Assembly (NCBI GenBank): GCA_029946105.1 | Contig: JAQSDW010000072.1 | Coordinates: 1-51,332, forward strand | Direction of reading: 5' to 3' | DNA length: 51,332 nt | Source of the DNA: Reyranella sp. | GTDB taxonomy: Bacteria > Pseudomonadota > Alphaproteobacteria > Reyranellales > Reyranellaceae | Shown here: in pieces, positions 8,388-16,967 of the stretch | How positions within the stretch are numbered: position 1 is the stretch's first letter | Layout: each line of letters opens with the position of its first letter | Made by a program: the position numbers and the translations under genes | Notes under the pieces: generated by a model | Told to the model about the DNA's origin: nothing | Database searches by the model: none | What the model saw: the letters and a program-made list of their open reading frames with translations, nothing else

Positions 8388-9143
8388 CTATCTGCTGACG
8401 TTGTTATCGGAGACATAGATCGTCGGCGGGAGAACAGGCGGCGGCTGCGGGAGATTGGCAGTCGGCGGCACAAAAACAGGTGTCACGATAGCAGGCGGAG
8501 CCGGCGGCAATGACGGGGGCGCCGGCGGCGTAGGCGCAGGCGCCGGCGGCGTCAATTGCGCGACAAGGATCGCGAGGACTTGAGGGTTCACTGGATTTGG
8601 GCCCGACATGACCTGCGCCAGCAACTGATTGATCGTGCCGGCATTGCCAAAAGTCGGTCCACCCGGCAGCGGTGCCGGCGGCGGAGCACCGCCGAGAAGT
8701 ACTGGCGGCGCGCCCGGAGCCGGCGGTGTCGCGTCCAGTCCTGGAACAACGGCTTGCACGGGCCCGGCGCCCTGAAGAGGGCCTGCTCCCTGCAACGGGC
8801 CGGCACCCTGCAAGGGGCCTGCCCCTTGGAGCGGCCCTGCACCCTGAAGAGGACCAGCACCCTGCAACGGGCCTGCTCCTTGAAGCGGGCCCGAACCCTG
8901 CAACGGTCCCGCGCCCTGGATGGGGCCCGAACCCTGAAGCGGACCGCTGCCCTGCTGAGCTTCCTCGGCCTGGCCTTGTTGCTGGGCCTGACCTTGCTGC
9001 TGCTGTTGGGCTTCCTGAGCCTGGCCCTGCTGCTGCGCGACCTGCGGACCCTGGCCGGCCGGAGCTTGAGCGTTCGCAGCGCTTGCCATGAAGAGCGATG
9101 AGGCTACCGCAAGACACTGCGCTCGGAATGCAATTTTAGCCAT
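8388..9143 (-). CDS. Secreted Gln/Pro-rich protein with GAGPLQ hexapeptide repeats
   Basis: A 251-residue low-complexity protein that I do not recognise. It starts at ATG 9141-9143, behind a G-rich ribosome-binding stretch. A signal peptide with cleavage near ANA|QA (residue 25) is followed by a Gln-rich region (31-64), then eleven consecutive hexapeptides of the form G(A/S)GP(L/I/V)Q (65-130). A Pro/Ala-rich tail (131-251) contains one non-repetitive, probably helical part around GTINQLLAQVMSG and VLAILVAQL. There is no lipobox, membrane anchor or known catalytic motif. It is the first gene of the export block and is followed by the beta-barrel and Wza-like genes. A structural or matrix role tied to polymer export is inference only. 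Confidence 0.75.
   Translation of the reverse strand: MAKIAFRAQCLAVASSLFMASAANAQAPAGQGPQVAQQQGQAQEAQQQQQGQAQQQGQAEEAQQGSGPLQGSGPIQGAGPLQGSGPLQGAGPLQGAGPLQGAGPLQGAGPLQGAGPLQGAGPLQGAGPVQAVVPGLDATPPAPGAPPVLLGGAPPPAPLPGGPTFGNAGTINQLLAQVMSGPNPVNPQVLAILVAQLTPPAPAPTPPAPPSLPPAPPAIVTPVFVPPTANLPQPPPVLPPTIYVSDNNVSR
8754..8951 (-). repeat. 11 x 18-bp coding minisatellite (GAGPLQ units)
   Basis: Eleven in-frame 18-bp units encode G(A/S)GP(L/I/V)Q with no spacer. The units differ at synonymous positions (Leu as CTT, TTG or CTC; Gly and Pro codons vary), so the peptide is better conserved than the DNA. This points to older duplication with selection on the peptide, not a fresh slippage tract. Unit order from the N-terminus: GSGPLQ, GSGPIQ, GAGPLQ, GSGPLQ, six GAGPLQ, GAGPVQ. 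Confidence 0.95.
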
Positions 9144-9575
9144 AAGCCCCAACCCGACCGCCACGGTAGTCACCATTGCAGTCCATTTTGAAGAAGTTAC
9201 ACCCACTTGGCCCGACCGACAGCGCTCGGTTCGGTCCCATCCAAGTTAGCCGAGAGGTTACTGAATCAAACTCACGAATCCAAGTCCCTGCCTGCCTATT
9301 GTGTTCGAGCGAGGCCTCAGTCGAAACCATCTTGAGGCAACTCCAACTAATCCCATCAATACGGCAAATATACGTTCCTGACGGCCTTAAGTGCCCCCGA
9401 TGATGGCCGGGTGACCGCCAATCACGATCTTACAATTCTGGAAAAAACTGCAGTCTCAACGCAGACAACAGATAACATTATACCTGCAGCTAATCAATAG
9501 CGTGCCAACTCAATGTCGTAACAGGTGATACGCCGTTGGAGTCTTAGGTCACGCGGTCTGCCCCCGAGCGCCGTA
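9144..9575 (-). promoter_or_regulatory. 432-bp leader/promoter region of the export block
   Basis: No gene is supported here. The stretch separates the upstream 13-gene block (ending 9576) from the repeat protein and is more AT-rich than its flanks. A perfect TATAAT reads on the minus strand at 9477-9482. A TTGGCA (9503-9508) lies upstream of it, but the spacing of 20 bp is long for a sigma-70 promoter. If used, transcription would start near 9470 and leave a leader of about 325 nt, room enough for regulation. This is a candidate only. Confidence 0.4.
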
Positions 9576-10739
9576 TCAGCCTTCGTTGACCATCGGATCG
9601 ACTGATTTATCCGCGTGGTCGGCGAGCTGCTCGAGGGCTACGGCAAAGCCTGCGGCATTTCCGCACTCGGTACGCCAATAGTGGCCCGCACCCGCCGCCC
9701 GGGCCAGCATATCCACATCCGAGGCAGCGCTTCCGACGAACAGCACCGGCCTGCCCGACTCGATGCAGGCGTAGATTTTCGAGGGCATGACGAAGCCCAC
9801 GAAGGCGTCCTTCAACGTCACGAGATGCGCGGCCGGCGCGCGGAGCAGCCCCGCCAGCCGATCCAGCGGGACAGGCTTCGATTTGTGAAAGGGAAGGCCT
9901 AGGTCGGTGAAGCGCCGCGCGAGTTCGTCGGCGCCGGCGCCCGTCGCGCTCAGCCACAGGCGCACCCTGCCCGTTCCCTCGCGATGGTGAAGCCGATAAC
10001 CCTCGGCAACCGTCTCGACCTCATGCGCCACGCCGAAGTTGCCCGCGTACAGCAACACGCAAGAGCCCTGAAGAGCGGCGGGAAGCGGCTCGACGGCCGC
10101 TCCGTCGAAAGACACCGGCGAACCATCGCGCACGAGCGCGATGCGGTCTTCACGAACGCCGGTTTCGCGCAGGCGTTTCAGCTGATCGAGTCCGAGGACC
10201 TCGAAGCCGTCAATCCGCCGGCGCCAGAAGTTCGTCAGGCCAAGCAAGAGATTGAGCGCCCGGGACGGCCGCGCGCGTGCCGCGATCAGGCACTCGGGGT
10301 GGAAGTCGGTGATACGATAGACCAGGCGACCGCGCCACAATGGCCTGAGCGGCGCCATCAGGTGGATGAGCAGTGGCGGCGATCCGGTAAACAGGATCCC
10401 GTCCGCCGCCCGCAGCGCCCGAAAGCCGGCCGCCACCAGCCGCAGATTAGTGGCGGCGGTCCATGCAAGACGCGCCAGGAAGAAACTGCGCGGTACCGGA
10501 CGGGTCGACAGCCGAATCTCGGTCAACACACCCCTGCCCCTCGCTTCATGCCGGAGTGAACTTTCTGAAGACGAGAGGCCGATCAGCGTGACGTCGTGGC
10601 CGCGCTCCGCCAGGCTTTGCGCCCGCATCTGCATGTACTGGCCAACCGCGCCGAAATCCGGCGGTAGCCAATCGGCGATGATGACCACCCGATGCTCGGA
10701 CTCGAGATCGAACGGGCTCTGCTCCAACAGCTCGTTCAT
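9576..10739 (-). CDS. Glycosyltransferase, GT4-like (WcaI/WbuB-like)
   Basis: A 387-residue GT-B glycosyltransferase. The N-terminal half begins VVIIADWLPPDFGAVGQYM, with the glycine-containing acceptor-side loop. The middle has LVYRITDFHPE (a feature of WcaI/WbuB-like enzymes). The C-terminal half has CVLLYAGNFGVAHEV and a donor-site region ending FVMPSKIYACIESGRPVLFV, where S-K-I-Y and E replace the EX7E of classic GT4 members. It would transfer a sugar from a nucleotide donor to a lipid-linked intermediate at the cytoplasmic face. Its start overlaps the stop of the preceding glycosyltransferase gene by 4 bases. It is the last gene of the 13-gene run. Donor and linkage are unknown. Confidence 0.85.
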   Translation of the reverse strand: MNELLEQSPFDLESEHRVVIIADWLPPDFGAVGQYMQMRAQSLAERGHDVTLIGLSSSESSLRHEARGRGVLTEIRLSTRPVPRSFFLARLAWTAATNLRLVAAGFRALRAADGILFTGSPPLLIHLMAPLRPLWRGRLVYRITDFHPECLIAARARPSRALNLLLGLTNFWRRRIDGFEVLGLDQLKRLRETGVREDRIALVRDGSPVSFDGAAVEPLPAALQGSCVLLYAGNFGVAHEVETVAEGYRLHHREGTGRVRLWLSATGAGADELARRFTDLGLPFHKSKPVPLDRLAGLLRAPAAHLVTLKDAFVGFVMPSKIYACIESGRPVLFVGSAASDVDMLARAAGAGHYWRTECGNAAGFAVALEQLADHADKSVDPMVNEG

Positions 10740-11923
10740 GGGTTGGTATCCCGGGCCGGCGGCGCGCGAACGACCGAGCGGTAAAGCGCCTCCATACGGC
10801 GGGCGATCGTCGGCCAGCCGTATTGTTCGACGACAAGAGCCTTTCCGGCCTCGCCCATGGCACGGCTTCGCGCCGCGTCCATCAGCAATCTGTTTAGGCC
10901 CGCCGCAATCGCCGCCGGCGCGGGCTCGACGACCAGGCCGGAGTCGGCTTCGCGCACGATTTCCGACATGCCGACATCGGCCGTCGTCAGGACGGGAACG
11001 CCGCGGCGCATCGCCTCGAATGCGGCAAGGCCGAAATTCTCCGACAGCGAAGTCATCGCAAACAGGCGCGCGGCCCCGAACAGCGCTTCCTTGTCGGCAC
11101 CTGCAACATGACGGGCAAGAATGGTCACCCGGTCGGCGACACCGAAGCGCCGCGCCTCTGCCGCCAGAAAAGCGGCCTGTCCATCGGCGTCGTCGCCGGC
11201 GATGACGAGGCGCGCATCGGCCGCCAGTGGCAAAGCGGCGATCAGCCGGTCGAGCCCCTTTTCCCAGCTGATGCGTCCCAGCGCCAAGACCGGCGCGCTG
11301 CCGGCGATGGCGGTCGCCACATCGGACGACAGCGGCGCGGCGGACGGCTCAGGCGGGTCGTCGACGCCATGGGGGATCGTGATGATGGGCGGCAGTTTCC
11401 AGCCAAACCCCGCGATATGTGCGGCCTCCACCGCCGAAGTGGCGTGGATTGCCGTAGCACCGCCGAGGTTCGCACGCTCTATCAAGGTCACCCATGCCGC
11501 TTTCAGCCAGCGGCTTTTGCGCCGCATGAGTTCGGGTACCAGCATGCCTCGCGGCGACATCACGTAGGGGATCCGGTGCGCCCGTGCGGCCCTGGCACCG
11601 GCCCAGGTCGGCCACAGATAGACGGCGTGCAGATGAACCACGTCGAAATCCGCCACCAGCTGCGTCAAGGCACGCCCCATGGGCGGCGACCAGTACAGGC
11701 GGCGCAGAACGCGGCTCGGAAAGTAGGTGACTTTGACGCCTTCGAAGTCGACCGGCTGCTGCAAAGGCACGGCGCTGTCCTGATCGCCATCGACATTCGT
11801 CGTGAAGACATGGACGTCATGGCCAAGGTCCGCGAGAGCGCGACAGAGGGCATGAACCGTACGGATCGGACCGCCGTATCGAAGGGCGGGCAGATACGTC
11901 GGGGTAACGTGAAGAAGGCGCAA
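10736..11923 (-). CDS. Glycosyltransferase family 4 protein
   Basis: A 395-residue GT-B retaining glycosyltransferase. It opens MRLLHVTPTYLPALRYGGPIRTV, with the GG loop near residue 18. DVVHLHAVYLWP and YVMSPRGMLVPE follow in the N-terminal domain. The C-terminal domain has VLALGRISWEKGLDRLI (basic residues that hold the donor phosphates) and a donor-binding region SLSENFGLAAFEAMRRGVPVL, which fits EX7E (E-N-F-G-L-A-A-F-E). It is separated from the polymerase gene by 16 bp and overlaps the next glycosyltransferase by 4 bp. It most probably adds one residue to the repeat unit; the sugar is unknown. Confidence 0.9.
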   Translation of the reverse strand: MRLLHVTPTYLPALRYGGPIRTVHALCRALADLGHDVHVFTTNVDGDQDSAVPLQQPVDFEGVKVTYFPSRVLRRLYWSPPMGRALTQLVADFDVVHLHAVYLWPTWAGARAARAHRIPYVMSPRGMLVPELMRRKSRWLKAAWVTLIERANLGGATAIHATSAVEAAHIAGFGWKLPPIITIPHGVDDPPEPSAAPLSSDVATAIAGSAPVLALGRISWEKGLDRLIAALPLAADARLVIAGDDADGQAAFLAAEARRFGVADRVTILARHVAGADKEALFGAARLFAMTSLSENFGLAAFEAMRRGVPVLTTADVGMSEIVREADSGLVVEPAPAAIAAGLNRLLMDAARSRAMGEAGKALVVEQYGWPTIARRMEALYRSVVRAPPARDTNP

Positions 11924-11939
11924 GGGTTGCCTGGGGATG

Positions 11940-13418
11940 TCAGGACGTTTGGGCAGGCTCCGCGCCGGCGCGGGCGTGCAGCCACTGCAGGCCGATCGGC
12001 AGCACGAATTTGGTGAGCAGCAAGTAGACCAGGAAGAACATTATGATGGAGCCGAATAGCTTGGGCAGCGACGCCTCGATACCGACACCCGCGACGTTGT
12101 AGACAAGCGCCAACGCGATACCCTGCTTCACCATCCAGGGCAGGTGCCGCGCTCCCATGAAATAGCGCAGGCTGCCCGCAAGCATCATGCCCAGAACGAA
12201 TATGCCCGCCAACATTCCCGGGAATCCCAGGTCGACATAGTTTTCAGCGATAAACCCGACGCTGATCGACGTTGTGTCGCGGAGCACCAGCGCCGGATCA
12301 AGGCCGGCAAGGCGAGCATAGGTCTCGGTATCGGAGAGCGCCGCTTTGTCAGGAAAGAAGAAGCGCGGCTTGAAGACATGCCCGAGGGCATCCTGCCACT
12401 GCCTCATCGGAACAGCCTCTCGAGAGGCGTCCTGATAGGACATCACGGTGCCAAAAATGTCGATGTAGGCGAAACGATTGAGCAGCGCATAGGCGGACAT
12501 CCCCCAGTCGATGTTGTCTGCCGACAGGGCGAGGTTGCCGATATAGGCTAGCCGATCTTCGATCGGAATGCTGAAATGCTGCGTTTCCTCACCCCCGGTC
12601 GCATACTCCCGGTATTCCGTCTTCACCGCAGTCCAGAACAGTGCCAGCGTCATCAACAGCGAAAACCAGACGACGCTGCCAATGATCGACGTCGCGCGCA
12701 GCACAATACGCGCCGCTATGGCCGCCATTGCCAGGTAGACGAACACACCACGAAAATCCGACAGCAATCCGCTGAAGCCGATCACGATCTCGAACACGAC
12801 GGCGGCCAACAGGAACTTGTTGCCTCGCCCTGTTCCCAAAACGGTCACGAACAACAGAAACTCTGCCACGATCTTGAGGCGCGATACCGCTTCCAATTGC
12901 TGCGAGAGTCCAGGTATCAGGCGTGACGCATAGGCGCAGGCGATAGCCAGAACGAGTGTCCCGCAATAAAGCAGGAAGAGGTCCAGCGGTCTCCACTCAA
13001 GGTGTGCGTTTTCTTCCGCCGGCGACGGACCGCGCTGCCCGCTAAAAACCAGGCGAAAAGCAATCGACAGAACGATGAGGCTCGCGAGCGAGTACCAGTA
13101 GGCAGTGAGGATACCTGCCCCACTGCTGGACATTGACTGGCCATCGAGCATCGACACCAGCGCTTGCGCGAATACCTGCGACCATTGCCAGACGAAGTAG
13201 AAGATAGCCGCGACCGGGATGAACGGCAGGCCGGCGATGCTCAGCAAAACCCAGGGGACGAATCCGCCCACCGCAACCGCCAGCGGGTCGGGCGAAAACG
13301 GCGAAATCAGCACCAGAAACAAACCGAGGATGAAAAAAGCCCGTCGGATGGAACCGACATCCAGCACCATGCGCTTCTGAGTGACGCTCGGACGAAGAGC
13401 AGGACTGATGGTCACCAT
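11940..13418 (-). CDS. Putative polysaccharide polymerase (Wzy-like membrane protein)
   Basis: A 492-residue integral membrane protein with about ten or more hydrophobic segments spread along its length (for example AFFILGLFLVLISPF, FVPWVLLSIAGLPFIPVAAI, IGSVVWFSLLMTLALFWTAV, FGSIIMFFLVYLLLTKFVL). A large polar loop in the second half contains DALGHVFKPRFFFPDKA and then SVGFIAENYVDLGFPGML. That loop-plus-(A/G)EXYVDLGFPG pattern is usual in EPS polymerases. Polymerases are too divergent for a firm call. Support comes from the position inside the glycosyltransferase run and from the lack of any other Wzy candidate in this block. An alternative start is Met17. Confidence 0.7.
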   Translation of the reverse strand: MVTISPALRPSVTQKRMVLDVGSIRRAFFILGLFLVLISPFSPDPLAVAVGGFVPWVLLSIAGLPFIPVAAIFYFVWQWSQVFAQALVSMLDGQSMSSSGAGILTAYWYSLASLIVLSIAFRLVFSGQRGPSPAEENAHLEWRPLDLFLLYCGTLVLAIACAYASRLIPGLSQQLEAVSRLKIVAEFLLFVTVLGTGRGNKFLLAAVVFEIVIGFSGLLSDFRGVFVYLAMAAIAARIVLRATSIIGSVVWFSLLMTLALFWTAVKTEYREYATGGEETQHFSIPIEDRLAYIGNLALSADNIDWGMSAYALLNRFAYIDIFGTVMSYQDASREAVPMRQWQDALGHVFKPRFFFPDKAALSDTETYARLAGLDPALVLRDTTSISVGFIAENYVDLGFPGMLAGIFVLGMMLAGSLRYFMGARHLPWMVKQGIALALVYNVAGVGIEASLPKLFGSIIMFFLVYLLLTKFVLPIGLQWLHARAGAEPAQTS

Positions 13419-13448
13419 GGGGAGACTCGCGCGGAACTGCTGTACATT

Positions 13449-14612
13449 CTAACTGCTTCGGGACTTCAGGGCGATGGCTGCGCCTGCAATACCTTGGGCG
13501 GCACGCGTTGGCGAGTAGGTTTCCATGCGTTCCGCCAATGCCCGGCGGGTCCGGTTGCGATCGAAGGCGAGCACCGAGTTGATCCCCCGGGCGAGCGCGG
13601 CGACGTCGCCCAGCGGGAAAACCACCCCCGTCAGCCCGGGTTCCACCAGATCCGGACCGCAACCTACCGCGTCGGATACGACCGCCGGTACGCCGCAGGC
13701 CATTGCTTCGTTGATCACCAGTCCCCAGGTCTCCCGCGCATCCGACGGCAGCACGATGACATCTGCCGCGGCATAGATGGCGGGCAGTTCGCTCTGGTTG
13801 GCGAAACCGTGGAAATGCGCCTGGATACCGACGTCGGCGGCAGCTGCCGTCAGAGCGTCTTGCAAGTCGCCCGATCCGGCGAAGGCGACCTCGACCTGAC
13901 CACCGGGCACGCTCACCTGCGATGCCGCCTTCAGCAAGTCGAACGGGTGTTTGCGCTCGATCAGCTTGCCCACGAACAGGAGGCGCCGCGGTCGGTCCGG
14001 GTTGCCGATCCCGACCTGCCGCCGGGCCACGTCAGCCGCTGCTCTGAAGGAATCGTTGTCCACGCAATGCGGTGAAAAGAAGAGTCGGTCGGTCGACGCA
14101 CCATAGTGCTGGAGGTAGGCCAGGTTCCTCTGACCCACATAGAGGTACCCATCGAACTGTCGCAGCACGCGACGGAACGCCAGGCCCTTGGCCAACCGGA
14201 CCGCCCTGCCCCGCCGTCCCACGAGCTGCGAATCGCCGCGTACAAACACCGGTACCCGCGCGCGCCTGCATGCACGCACCGCTTGCCAGTAGCTGAGAAG
14301 CGCCCAGCCCGGCACGACGAAGCCGTCGAAGCCGCCACCGGCGATTTCCGCCGTGATCTCCGGCGTGTCGCAGCCGAAGAAGCGATCGGTCGAGGGCGCG
14401 CGCGCAACGTTGGTCAGGAAGCGGCTGTGGTAGCCCGACAGCAAATCGACATCCCAATCGAAGGCCACGCCGAAGCCGGCGCGGGCCTGCTGCTCGGCGG
14501 TCTGACGGTGCGCATAGAAAACCGTCAGGTCGCACTCTTTCGCCAGTGCGCGAAAGATCGGCGTGAAGTACTGGATCGGATGGCTGAGCAGGAACCCGAT
14601 GCGAAGCGCCAT
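13449..14612 (-). CDS. Glycosyltransferase family 4 protein
   Basis: A 387-residue GT-B glycosyltransferase starting at ATG 14610-14612 (MALRIGFLLSHPIQYF), one base after the stop of the upstream gene. The 43 codons open upstream of this ATG lie inside that gene and are unlikely to be translated. Marks of the family are SHPIQYFTPIFRAL at the N-terminus, RRLLFVGKLIERKHPFDLL in the C-terminal domain, and a donor site VLPSDARETWGLVINEAMACGVPAVVS, with EX7E as E-T-W-G-L-V-I-N-E. It is separated from the polymerase gene by 30 bp. It is probably a repeat-unit glycosyltransferase; specificity is unknown. Confidence 0.9.
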   Translation of the reverse strand: MALRIGFLLSHPIQYFTPIFRALAKECDLTVFYAHRQTAEQQARAGFGVAFDWDVDLLSGYHSRFLTNVARAPSTDRFFGCDTPEITAEIAGGGFDGFVVPGWALLSYWQAVRACRRARVPVFVRGDSQLVGRRGRAVRLAKGLAFRRVLRQFDGYLYVGQRNLAYLQHYGASTDRLFFSPHCVDNDSFRAAADVARRQVGIGNPDRPRRLLFVGKLIERKHPFDLLKAASQVSVPGGQVEVAFAGSGDLQDALTAAAADVGIQAHFHGFANQSELPAIYAAADVIVLPSDARETWGLVINEAMACGVPAVVSDAVGCGPDLVEPGLTGVVFPLGDVAALARGINSVLAFDRNRTRRALAERMETYSPTRAAQGIAGAAIALKSRSS

Positions 14613-14613
14613 G

Positions 14614-15924
14614 TCAGGCCGCCGCTGCAGCCGCGCGCGCGCGATGACGCTCACAGGCAAGGTCCAATGCCTCGGCAAGGGCGCGCGTCGATTCACGCGC
14701 CGAATAGGTGGCGAATTCCGGCCGGTCGACAGCACCGGCATCGAATGCCGGATTGCGGATGAAGGCTGCCAACTCGGCGGCCACCTGCGCCGGCGCGGGC
14801 AGCGCCTCCGCCGTCAGCGTCGTCGCCCAGCCGGCATGCGCCGACCGGATCATGCTCACGGCCGTACTCTCCTCGTGCAGCATCGCGAACACCGGGCGGC
14901 GCGACATCATCGCCTGGAAGACTTTGGACGGCGTGTAGTGCGCTTCCGTCGAGCCCAGCACGAGGACGGCATCGCTCTGCATCAGGTGGTTGAGCGTGTC
15001 GACGTAGCCGATGCGATGAGGATGCTCGCTCACCATCTTCTCGACGCCGGCGCGCCGCGCCCGGGGCAGGACCTGATGCCCCAGCTGATCGTCGGGCGAC
15101 GTGCCGGTGCCGACAAAATGCACGCGCAGCCGTGCCGCCATCTCGGGCGCGGTCTCGCGCAGGACACTGAGGCCCGCCAGAAAGGCGTCGAGCACGACGA
15201 AGCCCGCCGGCAGCAACGCGCCAGCGTAGATCATATGGAAGCAACCGTCGCCCGGCTCGAACAGGAAGGGTGCGCGATGAAGGCCGCGCACCGGGGCGAA
15301 GTCTTCCGGCGCACTGCCCATCGGCATGTAGGCGAGCACGGCCTTGTCGGCCACCGCAGGATTGCGCTCCAGCATGCCCGCGACGTAGCCCGGCGCCATC
15401 CCGGTGATCAACGCCGCCTCACGCACCGCCCATGGCTCGAGCAACGCGCCGAGACGATGCGCGCCCCACGCCCGACTGAGCACCTTGTCGGCGCCGGGTC
15501 CGGGATTGAGCCAGGGATCCTGATAGTCGATGCCGTAGGGCACGCCATAGCGCCGGTAGATGAGGCGGCCGACGGGTGCGAGGAAATTGGAAGGGATGGT
15601 CACCAGGACGAAGTCGATCTCGCGCGCCGCCGCCAGCGCCGCCAGGGCGCGATAACACCCCCAGAAAGCACGCACGCCGATGTCACCCACGAGACGGACC
15701 GGGCGCGTGGGCAAGGTGGCCGCGTGGATTACCCGCAAGCCCGGCGCAACCAGGCGTTCGAGGTCGGGATCGGGCCTTTCCTCGTAGCGCTCGGGATCTC
15801 CGGTCACGACGATGGGTTCCCAACCGAACTCCGGCAGGTAACGCGACCACAAACGTGCCCGCTGGGCGCCGACCAGGTTGCTGGGCGGGAAGTGTCCGCT
15901 CACCAGGGCGACGCGCCTGGTCAT
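14614..15924 (-). CDS. Glycosyltransferase (GT4-like, GT-B fold)
   Basis: A 436-residue protein starting MTRRVALVSGHFPPSNLVG at ATG 15922-15924, which overlaps the preceding stop by 4 bases. A further 78 codons are open upstream but lie inside the neighbouring gene. The N-terminal domain has DFVLVTIPSNFLAPVG and VPYGIDYQDPWLNPGPG. The C-terminal domain has FHMIYAGALLPAGFVVLDAF and a site ending HYTPSKVFQAMMSRRPVFAML. The S-K-V-F motif replaces the classic EX7E, as in WsbB/WbuB-like transferases. It lies in a run of consecutive, overlapping glycosyltransferase genes, so it probably adds one sugar of the repeat. Substrate is unknown. Confidence 0.85.
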   Translation of the reverse strand: MTRRVALVSGHFPPSNLVGAQRARLWSRYLPEFGWEPIVVTGDPERYEERPDPDLERLVAPGLRVIHAATLPTRPVRLVGDIGVRAFWGCYRALAALAAAREIDFVLVTIPSNFLAPVGRLIYRRYGVPYGIDYQDPWLNPGPGADKVLSRAWGAHRLGALLEPWAVREAALITGMAPGYVAGMLERNPAVADKAVLAYMPMGSAPEDFAPVRGLHRAPFLFEPGDGCFHMIYAGALLPAGFVVLDAFLAGLSVLRETAPEMAARLRVHFVGTGTSPDDQLGHQVLPRARRAGVEKMVSEHPHRIGYVDTLNHLMQSDAVLVLGSTEAHYTPSKVFQAMMSRRPVFAMLHEESTAVSMIRSAHAGWATTLTAEALPAPAQVAAELAAFIRNPAFDAGAVDRPEFATYSARESTRALAEALDLACERHRARAAAAAA

Positions 15925-16967
15925 ACGCGCGGCACAGCCGCCTTCATGCGCGCGTAGAGATCGAGATAGCGGGCGACCACGGCGCGGGGCGAGAAATGTT
16001 CCTCCACGCGACGGCGACAGACGGCGCGATCGATCGTGCCGAGCTTGGCCACCGCTTCGCAGCCTTCCTCGATGCTCTGGATCAGGAAGCCGTCGATGCC
16101 GGGCCGGACGATCTCGGGCAAGGCGCCGCGCGGGCAGGAAATCACCGGCGTACCGCACGCGAGCGACTCGGCGAAGACGATGCCGAACGGTTCATTCCAT
16201 TGGATCGGCACCACCATCGCCTGGGCCTGCCCCAGCAGCACACTCTTCTGTGCGTCATTGACTGGTCCGACATACTCAATTCCATCGCGACCGATCGACG
16301 GTTCGACCTGCTGCCGCCAATAGTCGCCCTCGGGTCCCGTCTCGCTGTGGTTGCCGGCGATGATCAGGCGCCGCTTGGTGCGGCGGGCTATTTCGATCGC
16401 CCAATGTGCGCCTTTGATGCTTTCGACGCGGCTGAGAAACACCAGGGGCGCGTCGGCGCCAACACTGGGACTGAAGGCAAGCGCGTCGGTGTCGGCGAAG
16501 TTCGGAATCCCATACCACGTGCCACCGGACGGGCGCCCACACTCGGCGATATACTCACTGCAGCCGGTGAAAGTGAGCATGTTCGGCGCCGCCAGGCGCG
16601 TTGCCAAACCGACAGTGCGTGGCGTTGGATCGCGCTGATACGACATGGCGATGGGGATGGGTCCCCGCAGGTGCGGCAAGAGATAGGCGATGCGCGAGAA
16701 ACTATGGATCAGGTCGGGCTTGAAGGTCCGCACCGCGCGGCGAAGCGTCCACGTGTTGAGCAGCGTGTCGGCGACCGACTGCGAGCGCGCGCCCGGCCAG
16801 ACAAAGAGCTCATCGGCCGGGCACGTCGACCCGGTTTTCGCGACGAGGCCGACATGATGGCCCTCTGCCCGTAGCCGGCGCACCAACACATCGACGATGC
16901 GCTCGATGCCGCCGTAGGTCGTGGGCGGCACTTCGATTTCCGGATCCGCGGTGAGAAGCAGGCGCAC
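15921..16967 (-). CDS. Glycosyltransferase family 4 protein
   Basis: A 348-residue GT-B enzyme of the type often found with trehalose/sucrose-synthase-like GT4s: MRLLLTADPEIEVPPTTYGGIERIV, with the GG acceptor loop at about 19-20. DLIHSFSRIAYLLP follows, then LVFLSRVESIKGAHWAIEIA at the start of the C-terminal domain. The donor site is EPFGIVFAESLACGTPVIS, an exact EX7E. It overlaps the methyltransferase gene by one base and the next glycosyltransferase by four. Role: transfer of one sugar during repeat-unit or chain synthesis in the cytoplasm; linkage unknown. Confidence 0.9.
   Translation of the reverse strand: MRLLLTADPEIEVPPTTYGGIERIVDVLVRRLRAEGHHVGLVAKTGSTCPADELFVWPGARSQSVADTLLNTWTLRRAVRTFKPDLIHSFSRIAYLLPHLRGPIPIAMSYQRDPTPRTVGLATRLAAPNMLTFTGCSEYIAECGRPSGGTWYGIPNFADTDALAFSPSVGADAPLVFLSRVESIKGAHWAIEIARRTKRRLIIAGNHSETGPEGDYWRQQVEPSIGRDGIEYVGPVNDAQKSVLLGQAQAMVVPIQWNEPFGIVFAESLACGTPVISCPRGALPEIVRPGIDGFLIQSIEEGCEAVAKLGTIDRAVCRRRVEEHFSPRAVVARYLDLYARMKAAVPRV

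Noticed and set aside
8754..8951. Short regular repeats as a possible CRISPR array.
   Set aside because: Units are 18 bp, directly abutting without spacers, and in frame as G(A/S)GP(L/I/V)Q inside a secreted protein. No cas genes are nearby.
9495..9510. TGGCACG on the minus strand as a sigma-54 -24 element.
   Set aside because: No GC at the required -12 position and no TTGC block, so a sigma-54 promoter is not supported.
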